From Candidatus Uhrbacteria bacterium CG_4_10_14_3_um_filter_41_21 (lineage in GTDB: Bacteria > Patescibacteriota > Patescibacteriia > UBA9934), in contig PFJC01000054.1 in the NCBI GenBank assembly GCA_002782865.1, forward strand, positions 1 to 42,630: a DNA stretch of 42,630 nucleotides. The letters run 5' to 3'. A program made the position numbers and the translations under genes. Within the stretch, counting starts at the first letter, position 1; every line of letters starts with the position of its first letter. Shown in pieces: positions 1 to 8,386 of the stretch. The notes beneath the pieces were generated by a model that was not told where the DNA came from, ran no database searches, and saw only the letters and a list, made by a program, of their open reading frames with translations.

Positions 1-2
1 GT

Positions 3-71
3 CACCTCACCCGTCATGAACAGAGCAAACGACTCTACAAGCTTCTAACGGAATTTGGTGGCAGAAGTTAG
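3..71 (+). CDS. Possible C-terminal end of a plus-strand gene cut by the window edge
   Basis: Reading frame 3 on the plus strand is open from the window edge and ends at a TAG, giving a charged 22-residue tail (…KRLYKLLTEFGGRS). It has the composition of a protein C-terminus, but it is too short to identify. The alternative is that this edge belongs to a minus-strand gene starting near base 17. I cannot tell which without the flanking sequence. Confidence 0.3.
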   Translation, partial: HLTRHEQSKRLYKLLTEFGGRS

Positions 72-361
72 ACATTCCCTAAAAAATAACCGGGGGACTA
101 CAAATAAATAATTTTTAAGAAAAATTTCGGCAACATTTTTTTATCATATATAAGGTATACATATATATATAAATTAGGTTATTATTTGTAAAAAGCCCAG
201 CAAACAGATAACTATCTAGCAGTGTAAATGATACCCTGTATCACCCCAAAACAGCTGTGGCGTCGTATAAGGTATATTGTGCGACGCTTATGTTTTTAAA
301 AAATATGAAGGTGTTTCGCCTCCCCACTTAGCTATTTTAAAACTTCAAATCCAGGCTGTTA
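72..361. other. AT-rich non-coding stretch beyond ftsQ
   Basis: I see no supportable gene here. The stretch holds an (AT)n tract near 159-171 and an 11-bp direct repeat TATAAGGTATA (149-159 and 266-276). A hairpin GCGTCG…CGACGC (260-265/282-287) has the second repeat copy in its loop and is followed on the plus strand by TTATGTTTTT. A small hairpin AGGTG-TTT-CGCCT lies at 311-322. The first hairpin could end a plus-strand transcript from the left edge. No tRNA cloverleaf was found by eye. Confidence 0.4.
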
Positions 362-1249
362 TCACTTAATATAAACCCTATTGTCAAATCTCAAATCTAT
401 ATATTCAACATCAGCCAGTTGACCTTGGTATTCGTCTAAAATCACACCCAAGTTCCTAACTTGATCTTCTGGGTCCCCTGCCCCGTTTATATAAATATTA
501 AAACCATGCTTAATTTCAAGCGTTAACCAGCTTGTCATTCTTTTTTCTATTAAATAGTCAGCGGGTTCTATGTCTAGTGTCGTAATTTTCTCTTTAAGGT
601 CGGCCAGATTGTTGACAACATCAGGAGCAAGTACCTGGTCATTGATATTAATTTCTTCTCGTTTCTCGTCAAAAATTAGAAAAACATCGGATTGAATAAA
701 ATTAGTTGATTCAATTCCGGAGTAAACTCTTTCTTGGACATCGAGCATTTCATCTAAAGTTAGCTCACGGACAATCAAACCTTCTGAATCAATGAAATAT
801 AGCTTATCATTTGTGACCCAGATGCCTCTTGAAATGCGCTCAGAGGCGTTTATAGCAAGAGTTCGGCCGTATCTGGTAATCTCTACGTTTTTAAGCTGAA
901 ATTGGCTCTCTAATCGTTCTTTTAGCTTATTGTCGTTAGTCAGCCAAATGTGGCTTTGTGGCAGTATATTAGCTCTTTTTCCAGATAAAAACTCCCAGGT
1001 AGCATTTTCAATTTGAGCGGGTTGAATTGTGATAAGCCCGGTTACCTCTATTTTTTTGATTTTAAAAATACTAAGGGTTAATACTAAATATATAATACCG
1101 ATTGTAAATGCCAGCGACATTAAACTAACGAGTATTTTTTTGAGCAAAGTCCCTCTGTTTGTCTTTTTTTCAAAATAGGGATTTTTAAAACGATCAGCTT
1201 TTTTATGGCTGTTTTTATGTTGGGATTTTAGAAAATTACGGCGTTTCAT
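362..1249 (-). CDS. ftsQ: Cell-division protein FtsQ/DivIB-like (POTRA)
   Basis: Bitopic membrane protein of the divisome, which in other bacteria links early and late division proteins. The 295-residue product has a basic cytoplasmic tail (residues 1-36), one membrane segment (about 37-62), then a POTRA-like start (KIKKIEVTGLITIQPAQIE) and a beta-rich extracytoplasmic domain. This architecture and size fit FtsQ/DivIB; sequence identity in the family is normally low, so the call rests on layout. It follows alr by 26 bases on the same strand, a common position near cell-wall genes, although the usual ftsA/ftsZ partners are not seen before the window ends. The ATG at 1249 has no Shine-Dalgarno, as is usual in this window. 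Confidence 0.75.
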   Translation of the reverse strand: MKRRNFLKSQHKNSHKKADRFKNPYFEKKTNRGTLLKKILVSLMSLAFTIGIIYLVLTLSIFKIKKIEVTGLITIQPAQIENATWEFLSGKRANILPQSHIWLTNDNKLKERLESQFQLKNVEITRYGRTLAINASERISRGIWVTNDKLYFIDSEGLIVRELTLDEMLDVQERVYSGIESTNFIQSDVFLIFDEKREEININDQVLAPDVVNNLADLKEKITTLDIEPADYLIEKRMTSWLTLEIKHGFNIYINGAGDPEDQVRNLGVILDEYQGQLADVEYIDLRFDNRVYIK

Positions 1250-1275
1250 TTGAGGTCATTGATGTCATTAATCAA

Positions 1276-2421
1276 CTAAATAACTTTTCTTGTTATAAAT
1301 GGATTTATCATAGTCGTGATTTCATAATTGATAGTCCCGCAATTTGTAGCCAAATCATCAGCTGTTATCTGATTCATTCCATCACGACCAATTAGCGTCA
1401 CTTCATCATCAGCCTTTGCTTGACCAACACTGGAAACATCTATAATCATCATATTCATACAGATGTTGCCTAATATTTTACATTTTTGACCGTGTAAAAG
1501 CACAAAACTATTGTTTAATGCGCGTCTATAGCCATCAAAATAACCAACCGGTAAAATAGCGATTCTCATTGGTCTATCACTTACAAACCTTTGAGAGTAA
1601 CCAACTGGAGTATTTGGTTCAATATCTTTTACCTGGGCTATTCTAGTTTTCCAAGACAAAACAGATTGAAGTTCAACATTTTTAGCACCCAACAGCATTT
1701 TTTTCTTTACATCTTCTGAAGACCACATTCCATATTGCGATAAGCCAAATCTTACCATTGTGTGATGAGTTTCTGGAAAAAGAAATCCAGAGGCTGAGCA
1801 CGAAATGTGAATATATTTTGGATTAAAACCAAAGCGACGAGTGATTTCGATTGCTTCATTGAATATTTTATTTTGATTTTTGGTAAATGCTTCCTTTTCT
1901 AACATTTCCGAAGAGGAAAAATGAGACGACAGTCCAACGCACTCAACCGTGCCATATTCCTTTTCGATAGTAGCCAGTAAAATTTTTAAATCTTTGATTT
2001 CAATTCCCTGTCTTTGCGTGCCGGTTTCTATTTTGATATTGATCAAAGCCTGTCTGTTTTGATTAGTCGCTTCCCTGCCAAGAATTTGAATTGTTTCGTT
2101 TTGATAAACAGTTTGAATAAAATTACCAGAAATAACATCTTTTAGTCTTTCCGGAACTGTGTAGCCTAAAATAAAGATTATCGCTTCCGGAACAAGTTGT
2201 CTCACTTGGATCGCCTCGTCAATATTGTCGACTGCAAAATGATCAACACCTTCATATTTTGCTATTCCTACAATTTCAGCCAAGCCATGGCCATAAGCGC
2301 CGGCTTTTACAACAGCACAAAAAGTCACTCCATGCTCAAGAAGTGACTTTAAAACATTCAGATTATTTTTATAAGCTGAAGCACTAATCTCAACCCAGGT
2401 TTTTGCGCCGTGTAGTTTCAT
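1276..2421 (-). CDS. alr: Alanine racemase
   Basis: PLP enzyme converting L- to D-alanine for peptidoglycan. The 381 residues match the family length. The PLP lysine is K39 in VVKAGAYGHG (the usual motif is VVKANAYGHG), and the catalytic tyrosine is probably Y275 in PVGYSQRF. The ILPVGYFDGYRR block and CMNMMIIDVS follow the family pattern CMDQ..VD with D replaced by N. The substrate-carboxylate region reads KIETGTQRQGI rather than the usual K-D-T-G-M-x-R, a mild divergence. It lies between serS (23-base gap) and ftsQ (26-base gap), probably in one transcript. D-alanine synthesis next to division and rod-shape genes fits a self-made cell wall. Confidence 0.93.
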   Translation of the reverse strand: MKLHGAKTWVEISASAYKNNLNVLKSLLEHGVTFCAVVKAGAYGHGLAEIVGIAKYEGVDHFAVDNIDEAIQVRQLVPEAIIFILGYTVPERLKDVISGNFIQTVYQNETIQILGREATNQNRQALINIKIETGTQRQGIEIKDLKILLATIEKEYGTVECVGLSSHFSSSEMLEKEAFTKNQNKIFNEAIEITRRFGFNPKYIHISCSASGFLFPETHHTMVRFGLSQYGMWSSEDVKKKMLLGAKNVELQSVLSWKTRIAQVKDIEPNTPVGYSQRFVSDRPMRIAILPVGYFDGYRRALNNSFVLLHGQKCKILGNICMNMMIIDVSSVGQAKADDEVTLIGRDGMNQITADDLATNCGTINYEITTMINPFITRKVI

Positions 2422-2444
2422 GGAATTTAGTACTTTAACTTTGT

Positions 2445-3710
2445 TTATTTTACTTCGATTTTCTTTCTTCCACCCATGTACTTCTGTAGTATTTCTGGAA
2501 TGTTGACACTGCCATCCTCGTTTTGGTTATTTTCTAAAATCGCAATTATAGTTCTTCCCATTGCAAAAGCTGTGCCGTTTAGAGTGTGGACAAACTCTGG
2601 CTTACCTTCGCCTTTATATCGCGTATTAAGCCGTCTGGCCTGAAAATCAGTACAAGTACTAGTTGAGTGGGTTTCTCGGTATTTTTCTTGTGATGGGACC
2701 CAGGCCTCGATGTCGTATTTACGCGCTGCTGGTAATCCTAAATCCCCTGTTACCATTTTGATAACCTGGTAAGGAATATTGAGTCCTTGCATTAGCTCTT
2801 CTTCTATTCCTAAAATCATTTCGTGTTCCTTGTTTGATTCCTCGGGCTTAACAAAACTGAACATTTCAACTTTATCAAATTGGTGAACCCGTAAAATGCC
2901 TTTTGTGTCTTTACCGTACGATCCGGCTTCGCGTCTAAAACAAGCCGAATAACCGGCGTATCTAACTGGCAAATCAGACTCAGCAAAAGTTTCGTCCATG
3001 TGCATTGGCCCAATACTTTGCTCGGCAGTTCCAACTAAATACATATTATCTTTGGGAAGATAATAGATTTCGTCGTGTCCACCGTGTTCAAGATATCCCA
3101 TGGCTCGCATTGCTTTGGCATTAACCATGTTTGGTGGAATGACCGGCGTAAAACCATATTTTTGTACAGTTTCAAGCGCAAACTGTAAAAGCGCAAACTG
3201 TAAAAGTACACCGTCGCCTTTTAAGTATGTAAATCTGGCGGCTGTTGCTTTGGCAGCACGTTCGGTATCGATAATCCCGAGCATCTCACCGAGCTCCATA
3301 TGATCACGAACTTTGAAAGCAAGTTTTGGTTTTTCCCCAACGGTTTTAATAACTTCGTTCTCTGATTCATCGGCGGCAACGCGTACATCAGCAAGAGCCG
3401 GATTTGGAATTTGATACATCAAAACATCAAGTTCGTCGGCAAGCGGAGTTAGCTTTTCTTTAATTGCGTCAGCGTCAGCGTCGATTGACTTCATCTCTTT
3501 GATAATTTTGTCGCGATCTGTGTCTGATGCTTTTGGAATTTGTTTTGAAGCTTCGTTTTTCTTGCTTGATATTTCCTCCATCTCTTGTGTAAGGGCCCTA
3601 ACTTTTTTATCAAGTTCCAAAATTCTATCAAAATCAATTTTTACACCTTTGGCAAGAGCAGCGTCTTCGATCTTTTTTGGATTTTCACGAAGTAGTTTGA
3701 TGTCGATCAT
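2445..3710 (-). CDS. serS: Seryl-tRNA synthetase
   Basis: Class II aminoacyl-tRNA synthetase charging tRNA-Ser. At 421 residues it is full length. An N-terminal coiled-coil arm (about 28-105) is followed by the catalytic core. Motif 2 is visible as CFRREAGSYGKDTKGILRVHQF and motif 3 as LNGTAFAMGRTIIAILEN. The stretch LLQFALLQFALE near residue 170 is encoded by two adjacent 15-base copies of nearly the same sequence, but alignment in memory to other SerRS shows no extra residues, so it is not an insertion. It lies 82 bases downstream of the nucleotidyltransferase gene and 23 bases upstream of alr. Confidence 0.96.
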   Translation of the reverse strand: MIDIKLLRENPKKIEDAALAKGVKIDFDRILELDKKVRALTQEMEEISSKKNEASKQIPKASDTDRDKIIKEMKSIDADADAIKEKLTPLADELDVLMYQIPNPALADVRVAADESENEVIKTVGEKPKLAFKVRDHMELGEMLGIIDTERAAKATAARFTYLKGDGVLLQFALLQFALETVQKYGFTPVIPPNMVNAKAMRAMGYLEHGGHDEIYYLPKDNMYLVGTAEQSIGPMHMDETFAESDLPVRYAGYSACFRREAGSYGKDTKGILRVHQFDKVEMFSFVKPEESNKEHEMILGIEEELMQGLNIPYQVIKMVTGDLGLPAARKYDIEAWVPSQEKYRETHSTSTCTDFQARRLNTRYKGEGKPEFVHTLNGTAFAMGRTIIAILENNQNEDGSVNIPEILQKYMGGRKKIEVK

Positions 3711-3713
3711 ATT

Positions 3714-3790
3714 GTGAGGGTTATATTGGTAAAATGGGTGATATGGGTAAAAGATGTTTCTATTATTACTCTTATCACCCTTGTTGTCCT
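3714..3790. repeat. Intergenic inverted repeat of GGGTGATATGGGTAA-type words (family C)
   Basis: The gap upstream of serS contains tandem near-copies GGTTATATTGGTAAAA and GGGTGATATGGGTAAAA, then the inverted partner CTTATCACCC. GGGTGATA pairs with TATCACCC across about 30 bases. Related words recur at 29399-29425 and 38063-38140. It may act as a terminator or attenuator between two minus-strand genes, or be a short genomic repeat; there is no long U-tract. Confidence 0.5.
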
Positions 3791-3792
3791 TA

Positions 3793-4209
3793 TTACTCTA
3801 CCGCTTTATTCAATAACGATGATTTGTATTTTTCAGGATGAAACGGTTCGATTTTTATTGTTGGAATTAGAATATTATATTGTTTCATCCAAATTTTTAA
3901 GCTGTCATTTAGTTGGATTTGATCATAGCCCAGGCAAATGATCTGAGGTTGAACCAACGAGACGCTTCTAAATGTTCCAATTTCGTGGTCGCCTTTTACT
4001 ACTCTATCAACCAAGCCGGTTTCTTCAAGTAGGGCTTTTCTGGTGTTAAAATCATACATTGGCTCAATTCCCTTCATCTCTAACACTATTTCATCACGGG
4101 CAAGTGAAATCATCAACTGATCTCCGTATTTCTTGGCATTTTCAAGGAAAAATAGGTGGCCAGGGTGAATACCGTCAAAAACTCCAAATGAAAGCGCGAT
4201 TTTTGCCAT
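3793..4209 (-). CDS. Small cytidylyltransferase-family protein (HxGH nucleotidyltransferase)
   Basis: 138-residue Rossmann-type nucleotidyltransferase. The N-terminal signature GVFDGIHPGHLFFLENAKK contains the HxGH nucleotide-binding motif shared by glycerol-3-phosphate cytidylyltransferase (TagD), RfaE-N/HldE and archaeal FAD synthase RibL. The length is that of a single catalytic domain with no kinase fusion. It starts 5 bases after lysS, so it is probably translated from the same transcript. The substrate cannot be told from sequence: FMN, glycerol phosphate or a sugar phosphate are all possible. The usual C-terminal ISST-type motif may correspond to KYKSSLLNK near the end. Confidence 0.8.
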   Translation of the reverse strand: MAKIALSFGVFDGIHPGHLFFLENAKKYGDQLMISLARDEIVLEMKGIEPMYDFNTRKALLEETGLVDRVVKGDHEIGTFRSVSLVQPQIICLGYDQIQLNDSLKIWMKQYNILIPTIKIEPFHPEKYKSSLLNKAVE

Positions 4210-4214
4210 ACTGG

Positions 4215-5687
4215 TTATTCTGGAGATTCTTCAATTGGTTTTAGAGTTGGGAAAAGTATTACTTCTTTGAGATTGGTCGATCCAGTTAAAAGTGCTGCTA
4301 ATCTATCAATACCAATTCCATAGCCTGCTGCCGGTGGCATGCCGTGTTTTAAAGCTTCGATGTAGTCATTGTCTATTCGTTGTGAGTCTTCACTGCCCCT
4401 TACCCGTAGCTCCTCTTGTTCTTTAAATCTTTCTTCTTGCTCTAGTGGATCGTTAAGCTCGTTAAATCCATTGCACATTTCCATTCCTAGAATTACCAAT
4501 TGAACACTAGCGCTGTAGTGAGGATTACTGTCTCGGCGTTTTGCTAGTGGCTTCATGGCAGCCGGATAGTCAGTCACAAATACTGGTTGTTCAATTTTTG
4601 GCCTGGCTGCAGTTTTGTAAAGATGATCAACCAAATCGCCATAACCGACAACATTGGTTGTGTTTACTCCGCGCTCGGTCATGATTTGTTTTAATGTTTC
4701 TTCTTCGGTGACTTCATCTAGATCAATTTTTGTATTTTCTAAAATCACTTCACGGAATGTTTTGCGTGGGATATCAGCGAACGAAATAGTTTTTCCTTCA
4801 ATTTCTACTGAAGTTTGTCCGCCGGTTACAGCACGCACTGCTTCTAAAATTAATTTTTCTATATGGTCTGTTAATTGTTCAATATTGGCATATGCCCAGT
4901 AGGCCTCGATTTGTGTGAACTCTGGATTATGCTGAGGACTAATTCCCTCATTTCGAAAACAGCGGGCAAACTCATAAATTTTTTCAAATCCACCGACCAG
5001 CAATCGTTTTAAATAAAGTTCGGGAGCAATCCGCATGTAAAGATCGGCATGGAGCGTGTTGTGGTGAGTAACAAACGGTTGAGCATTGGCGCCGCCGGGG
5101 ATCGCTTGTAAAACAGGAGTTTCAACTTCTAAAAATCCCTCGTGAGCTAAAAAGTTACGCATTGCTGTTACCATTCGGGCGCGAGCTTTGGCTTTTTCCA
5201 TCACCTCTGGATTGGCAATTAAATCTAAATAGCGTTGCCGATATCTTTTTTCAACATCAGATAGCCCATGGAATTTTTCCGGTAATGGCAAAAGACTTTT
5301 TGATAAAATTCTAAGTGATGTTACTTTAAGTGATTTTTCTCCATTTTTTGTGACAAATGCTCGACCATGACATTCATAAAAATCACCAACATCGGTTTGA
5401 TCATGAAAGCGATTATAAACATCTTCCCCGACAGTATCTTTGTGCAGTACTATTTGGATTTTACCGGAGGCGTCTTGAAGATTAAAAAAAGAAATACCAC
5501 CATGCTTGCGTAGCGCAATTATTCGTCCACAAATTGTAATTTCTTCGTTTGCTGATTCTAGATCTTCAAACTGTGATATTACTTCTTCGATTAGCTTTGT
5601 TCTGTGCGACTCAGTCGGATATGGATTAGCTCCGGCGTCTCGAATGGCTTGCAGACGATTTCTGCGATCTTGTTCTTCTTGAATCAT
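4215..5687 (-). CDS. lysS: Lysyl-tRNA synthetase, class II
   Basis: Charges tRNA-Lys. At 490 residues it matches bacterial LysS. An N-terminal OB-fold anticodon-binding domain (about 40-145, including ICGRIIALRKHGGISFFNLQD) precedes the class II core. Motif 2 is FARCFRNEGISPQHNPEFTQIE and motif 3 is GYGIGIDRLAALLTG followed by LKEVILFP. The lysine-recognition loop EMCNGFNELNDP is present. It is the second gene after the greA promoter, with a 33-base gap to greA, and is followed at 5 bases by the nucleotidyltransferase. Nothing is unusual. Confidence 0.97.
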   Translation of the reverse strand: MIQEEQDRRNRLQAIRDAGANPYPTESHRTKLIEEVISQFEDLESANEEITICGRIIALRKHGGISFFNLQDASGKIQIVLHKDTVGEDVYNRFHDQTDVGDFYECHGRAFVTKNGEKSLKVTSLRILSKSLLPLPEKFHGLSDVEKRYRQRYLDLIANPEVMEKAKARARMVTAMRNFLAHEGFLEVETPVLQAIPGGANAQPFVTHHNTLHADLYMRIAPELYLKRLLVGGFEKIYEFARCFRNEGISPQHNPEFTQIEAYWAYANIEQLTDHIEKLILEAVRAVTGGQTSVEIEGKTISFADIPRKTFREVILENTKIDLDEVTEEETLKQIMTERGVNTTNVVGYGDLVDHLYKTAARPKIEQPVFVTDYPAAMKPLAKRRDSNPHYSASVQLVILGMEMCNGFNELNDPLEQEERFKEQEELRVRGSEDSQRIDNDYIEALKHGMPPAAGYGIGIDRLAALLTGSTNLKEVILFPTLKPIEESPE

Positions 5688-5720
5688 AAAATTACTTATT
5701 TCAACCCTATTTTATCGCTT

Positions 5721-6188
5721 TTATTGAATACTCACAACTTTGTAAGTCACAGCGCCACCGGGGGTTTGGATTTCTGCCACTTCTCCAATTTTAAGACCTA
5801 GAAATTTATTTCCAAGTGGTGACTCATTGCTGATTTTTCCGTTCATTGGGTCAGCTTCTGAAGCACCAACAATCTCGAACTCTTTTACAGTTCCGTCCGC
5901 CAGCTCGGTTTTAAATTGCGAACCAACAGCGATTGTGTTAACGCCGGTTTGGCTATCAATAATGATTAAATTATGCATTAAGTTTTCAAGTTCGATTATT
6001 CGAGATTCATTTGCTCCTTGTTGATCCTTGGCGTCATGATATTCAAAGTTCTCACTTAAATCACCAAGTTCCTTAGCATCGCCAATCTTCTCAGCGATTT
6101 CTTTTCGTAAAACTGTTTTACGGTAGTTTAGCTCTTCCTTTAGTTTTTCTAGGCCTTCGGTCGAGACATATTGTTTTAAGTCGTTCAT
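5721..6188 (-). CDS. greA: Transcription elongation factor GreA
   Basis: Rescues backtracked RNA polymerase by stimulating transcript cleavage through the secondary channel. The 155-residue product has the N-terminal coiled coil (about 1-75), with the acidic tip in GDLSENFEYHDAKDQQ, then the FKBP-like C-terminal domain (about 80-155; ESPLGNKFLGLKIGEVAEIQTPGG). Length and motifs are typical. It has its own promoter and a structured leader (6304-6381), and lysS follows. There is no Shine-Dalgarno before the ATG (leader ends …CAATTACACCT). Confidence 0.96.
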   Translation of the reverse strand: MNDLKQYVSTEGLEKLKEELNYRKTVLRKEIAEKIGDAKELGDLSENFEYHDAKDQQGANESRIIELENLMHNLIIIDSQTGVNTIAVGSQFKTELADGTVKEFEIVGASEADPMNGKISNESPLGNKFLGLKIGEVAEIQTPGGAVTYKVVSIQ

Positions 6189-6303
6189 AGGTGTAATTGT
6201 CGCAGGGGTTAGGGTTTAGGTGTTAGGTATGGAAATTGAGATATATCTCATACATCCCTCATTTCCTATTTACTAATTCCTAATACCTTTTTTAATAAAA
6301 TGT

Positions 6304-6317
6304 ACCGCTTTCGCGGT
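6304..6317 (-). promoter_or_regulatory. GNRA-capped hairpin at the 5' end of the greA transcript
   Basis: On the minus strand ACCGC-GAAA-GCGGT forms a 5-bp stem closed by a GAAA (GNRA) tetraloop. It begins about 10 bases after the -10 box, so it would sit at the very 5' end of the greA mRNA. Such 5' hairpins can protect a transcript from decay; that role is inferred. The next 110 bases of leader hold only repeats of TTAGGTGTTAGG / CCTAATTCC type words. Confidence 0.5.
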
Positions 6318-6327
6318 GGATATGAGT

Positions 6328-6355
6328 ATGATAGCGTGCTGGCGCAATCCGTCAA
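6328..6355 (-). promoter_or_regulatory. Sigma70-type promoter for greA-lysS
   Basis: Minus strand: -35 TTGACG (6350-6355), 16-base spacer, -10 TATCAT (6328-6333). Both boxes are close to consensus, and the position fits a separate transcript starting after mrdA. The predicted start near 6321 gives a leader of about 130 bases to the greA ATG. Confidence 0.6.
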
Positions 6356-6363
6356 GGAAGGTT

Positions 6364-6381
6364 TATCATCAGCTGATGATA
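6364..6381. repeat. 18-bp perfect palindrome just upstream of the greA promoter
   Basis: TATCATCAGCTGATGATA is a perfect palindrome ending 8 bases before the -35 box. A dimeric regulator site is possible. It could also form a hairpin at the end of the mre/mrdA transcript, although no T-tract follows it. The role is inferred from symmetry and position only. Confidence 0.5.
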
Positions 6382-6416
6382 GGAGTATTATGTTGGTCTT
6401 GGGCATTCATTTTGGT

Positions 6417-6442
6417 CATTAAATAACGATCGTCATTTAATG
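6417..6442. repeat. 26-bp near-perfect palindrome downstream of mrdA
   Basis: CATTAAATAACGATCGTCATTTAATG is symmetrical apart from one position that would be a G-U wobble in the minus-strand RNA. It lies 43 bases past the mrdA stop, so it may form the 3' end or stabilising hairpin of the mreBCD-mrdA mRNA. No U-tract follows, so intrinsic termination is uncertain. Confidence 0.5.
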
Positions 6443-6484
6443 GTACCGATGCCCCTTCCATATAGAAAATTTTGCGGAAAATAA

Positions 6485-8386
6485 TCACCGATCTGAAAAC
6501 CACCAATTCAAAATATCCTTTGCGACCGGCACGGCCAGGTAATCGTCACCCCCCTCTTCAATTAAAACAGTTAACACAATTTCCGGATCTTCAAATGGCG
6601 CAAAGCCGGTAAACCAACTATGAGGGATGCCAACGGTTGACCATTGGGCGGTTCCTGTTTTTCCAGCGACTTCCACTGGCACTGTTAACATCGACTGGGC
6701 GCTTCCGCCGGTTACTGTGTAGCGCATGGCGTCGCGGACAACTGTAGCTGTATTTTCATCAATAAGCTGCTGAATTTTTATTTCTTTTTCAGAATTTAAT
6801 CGAGGCTCAACTAAATATCCTTTATTGGCAAAAACCGCAGTCAGCCTGGCAATCTGCAGGGGTGTAGCTAAAAGATCGCCCTGCCCAATGGCTACATGGT
6901 AGGTGTCCCCAATATACCATTGCTCCCCTTTGGTTTCCCATTTCCATTCTGGGCTTGGTAAAAATCCATCAGCCTCACCTGGAATATCAAGTCCAGTTTG
7001 GTCACCAAATCCAAATTTAGCAGCCCACTCCATCATCTTTTCAATTCCCAGCCCATCAAAATCTTGATAGCCTCCGCCAATTATATAAAAGAAAGTGTTA
7101 ACAGAATCTGCTATTGCCCAGTAAACATTGGTTGTTCCGTGCCCGCCAGCTCGCCAGTCAGGAAAAAACCACAAGCTGACGCGAATTCCTCCGGTTGATA
7201 AAAACGAAGTTGTGGGAGTAATTATTCCTTCAATTAGAGCGGCGGCCGCATAAAGTGGTTTAATGGTAGAGCCTGATGGAAATTCACCGGCAACGGCGCG
7301 TGGATAAAGCGGTTGATCTTTGTCGGCCAGTAGGGCTGAGTAAGTTTTTGAGTCGATTCCATTTGTAAAATCATTGGAGTCATAAGCCGGCCAAGAAACA
7401 AGGGCAAGCACATCGCCATTGTTAGGATCAAGGGCAATAACTGAGGCTTTGGAAGCCATAGTGCCATCAAGCCGCGTTTGCAGGACTGACTCAATGTAGG
7501 CCTGAAGCGGAGCATCGATTGTTAAATTTAAGTCTTCCCCATCAACTGGATCGTGTTTGGAAATAATGCGCTCAACATTACCAAAAGCATCAACCTCGAT
7601 ACTTTCTTCGCCATATGTTCCGCGCAGTTTGGTTTCGTATTCAGATTCAAGCCCCTGCTTTCCTAAATAATCAAATCGTCTGTAACCTGTATCTTTTACT
7701 TCGTCATATTCTTCGGCGTTAATAATTCCAGTGTAGCCAAGAATGTGTGAGAGTGATGGAACGCCGTCGGTTATGTAACTGCGTCTTGCGCCTATTTCCA
7801 GTTCAATAAATGAATATTGTTTTTCGTTAGCGGCTAAATACATGGCGGTTTCATAATCAAGATCAGTTGCTAGTAAAATCTGTTCGTCACGAGTTTTAGC
7901 TTGTTCAATCGCGGTAAACAAATCAAAAGGATCGCGATTAATTGATTTTGCTAAATTTAAAATCGTTAATGCTAATTCTTTTGAATCGGCAGGTAGTTGA
8001 TTTTTAGAAGTTACGATTTGAAAAGTTGGAATGTTTTCAGCCAGCACAATACCATTGCGGTCATAAACGATTCCGCGCTCAGCTGGAAGTATTTTGTGGA
8101 AAATTCGATTTTCTTCAGCCTGTGTTCGGTACTCGGTTCCGTGAACAATCTGTAAAAATCCAGCTTTTAAAAAAAGTATTGAAAGAATAGAAATAGCAAT
8201 AGAAAATATGAAAGTAAATCTTTGGCGTTTAATCACAGACCCAACAAACGACCGATTTGGCTCAAGCGCTGATTGCGGGTGCGTGGCAAAAGCTTCTTCA
8301 AAAAATGGATCATCGGCTCGGTGTTTGTTTAAATCTAGCTCCTCCCCATTAAAATATGGAAATGGATTTTGATCAAGCCTGCTCAT
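6485..8386 (-). CDS. mrdA: Penicillin-binding protein 2 (elongasome transpeptidase)
   Basis: Class B PBP that cross-links peptidoglycan during rod elongation. In 633 residues I see an N-terminal cytoplasmic tail, one membrane anchor (about 57-80), a PBP dimerisation domain (about 95-270) and a transpeptidase domain. All three active-site motifs are present: SxxK as STIK at 373-376, SxN as SVN at 428-430, and KTGT at 576-579. Its ATG overlaps the mreD stop (ATGA), so the two are translationally coupled. It is the last gene of mreB-mreC-mreD-mrdA, the classic elongasome order. Confidence 0.95.
   Translation of the reverse strand: MSRLDQNPFPYFNGEELDLNKHRADDPFFEEAFATHPQSALEPNRSFVGSVIKRQRFTFIFSIAISILSILFLKAGFLQIVHGTEYRTQAEENRIFHKILPAERGIVYDRNGIVLAENIPTFQIVTSKNQLPADSKELALTILNLAKSINRDPFDLFTAIEQAKTRDEQILLATDLDYETAMYLAANEKQYSFIELEIGARRSYITDGVPSLSHILGYTGIINAEEYDEVKDTGYRRFDYLGKQGLESEYETKLRGTYGEESIEVDAFGNVERIISKHDPVDGEDLNLTIDAPLQAYIESVLQTRLDGTMASKASVIALDPNNGDVLALVSWPAYDSNDFTNGIDSKTYSALLADKDQPLYPRAVAGEFPSGSTIKPLYAAAALIEGIITPTTSFLSTGGIRVSLWFFPDWRAGGHGTTNVYWAIADSVNTFFYIIGGGYQDFDGLGIEKMMEWAAKFGFGDQTGLDIPGEADGFLPSPEWKWETKGEQWYIGDTYHVAIGQGDLLATPLQIARLTAVFANKGYLVEPRLNSEKEIKIQQLIDENTATVVRDAMRYTVTGGSAQSMLTVPVEVAGKTGTAQWSTVGIPHSWFTGFAPFEDPEIVLTVLIEEGGDDYLAVPVAKDILNWWFSDR

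Noticed and set aside
72-361. tRNA or riboswitch in the left-end non-coding stretch
   Set aside because: No cloverleaf arms, CCA end or known aptamer core could be assembled by eye on either strand.
3178-3207. Tandem 15-base repeat in serS (LLQFALLQFA)
   Set aside because: It looks like a duplication, but the spacing to flanking conserved residues equals that of other SerRS proteins, so no residues were inserted.
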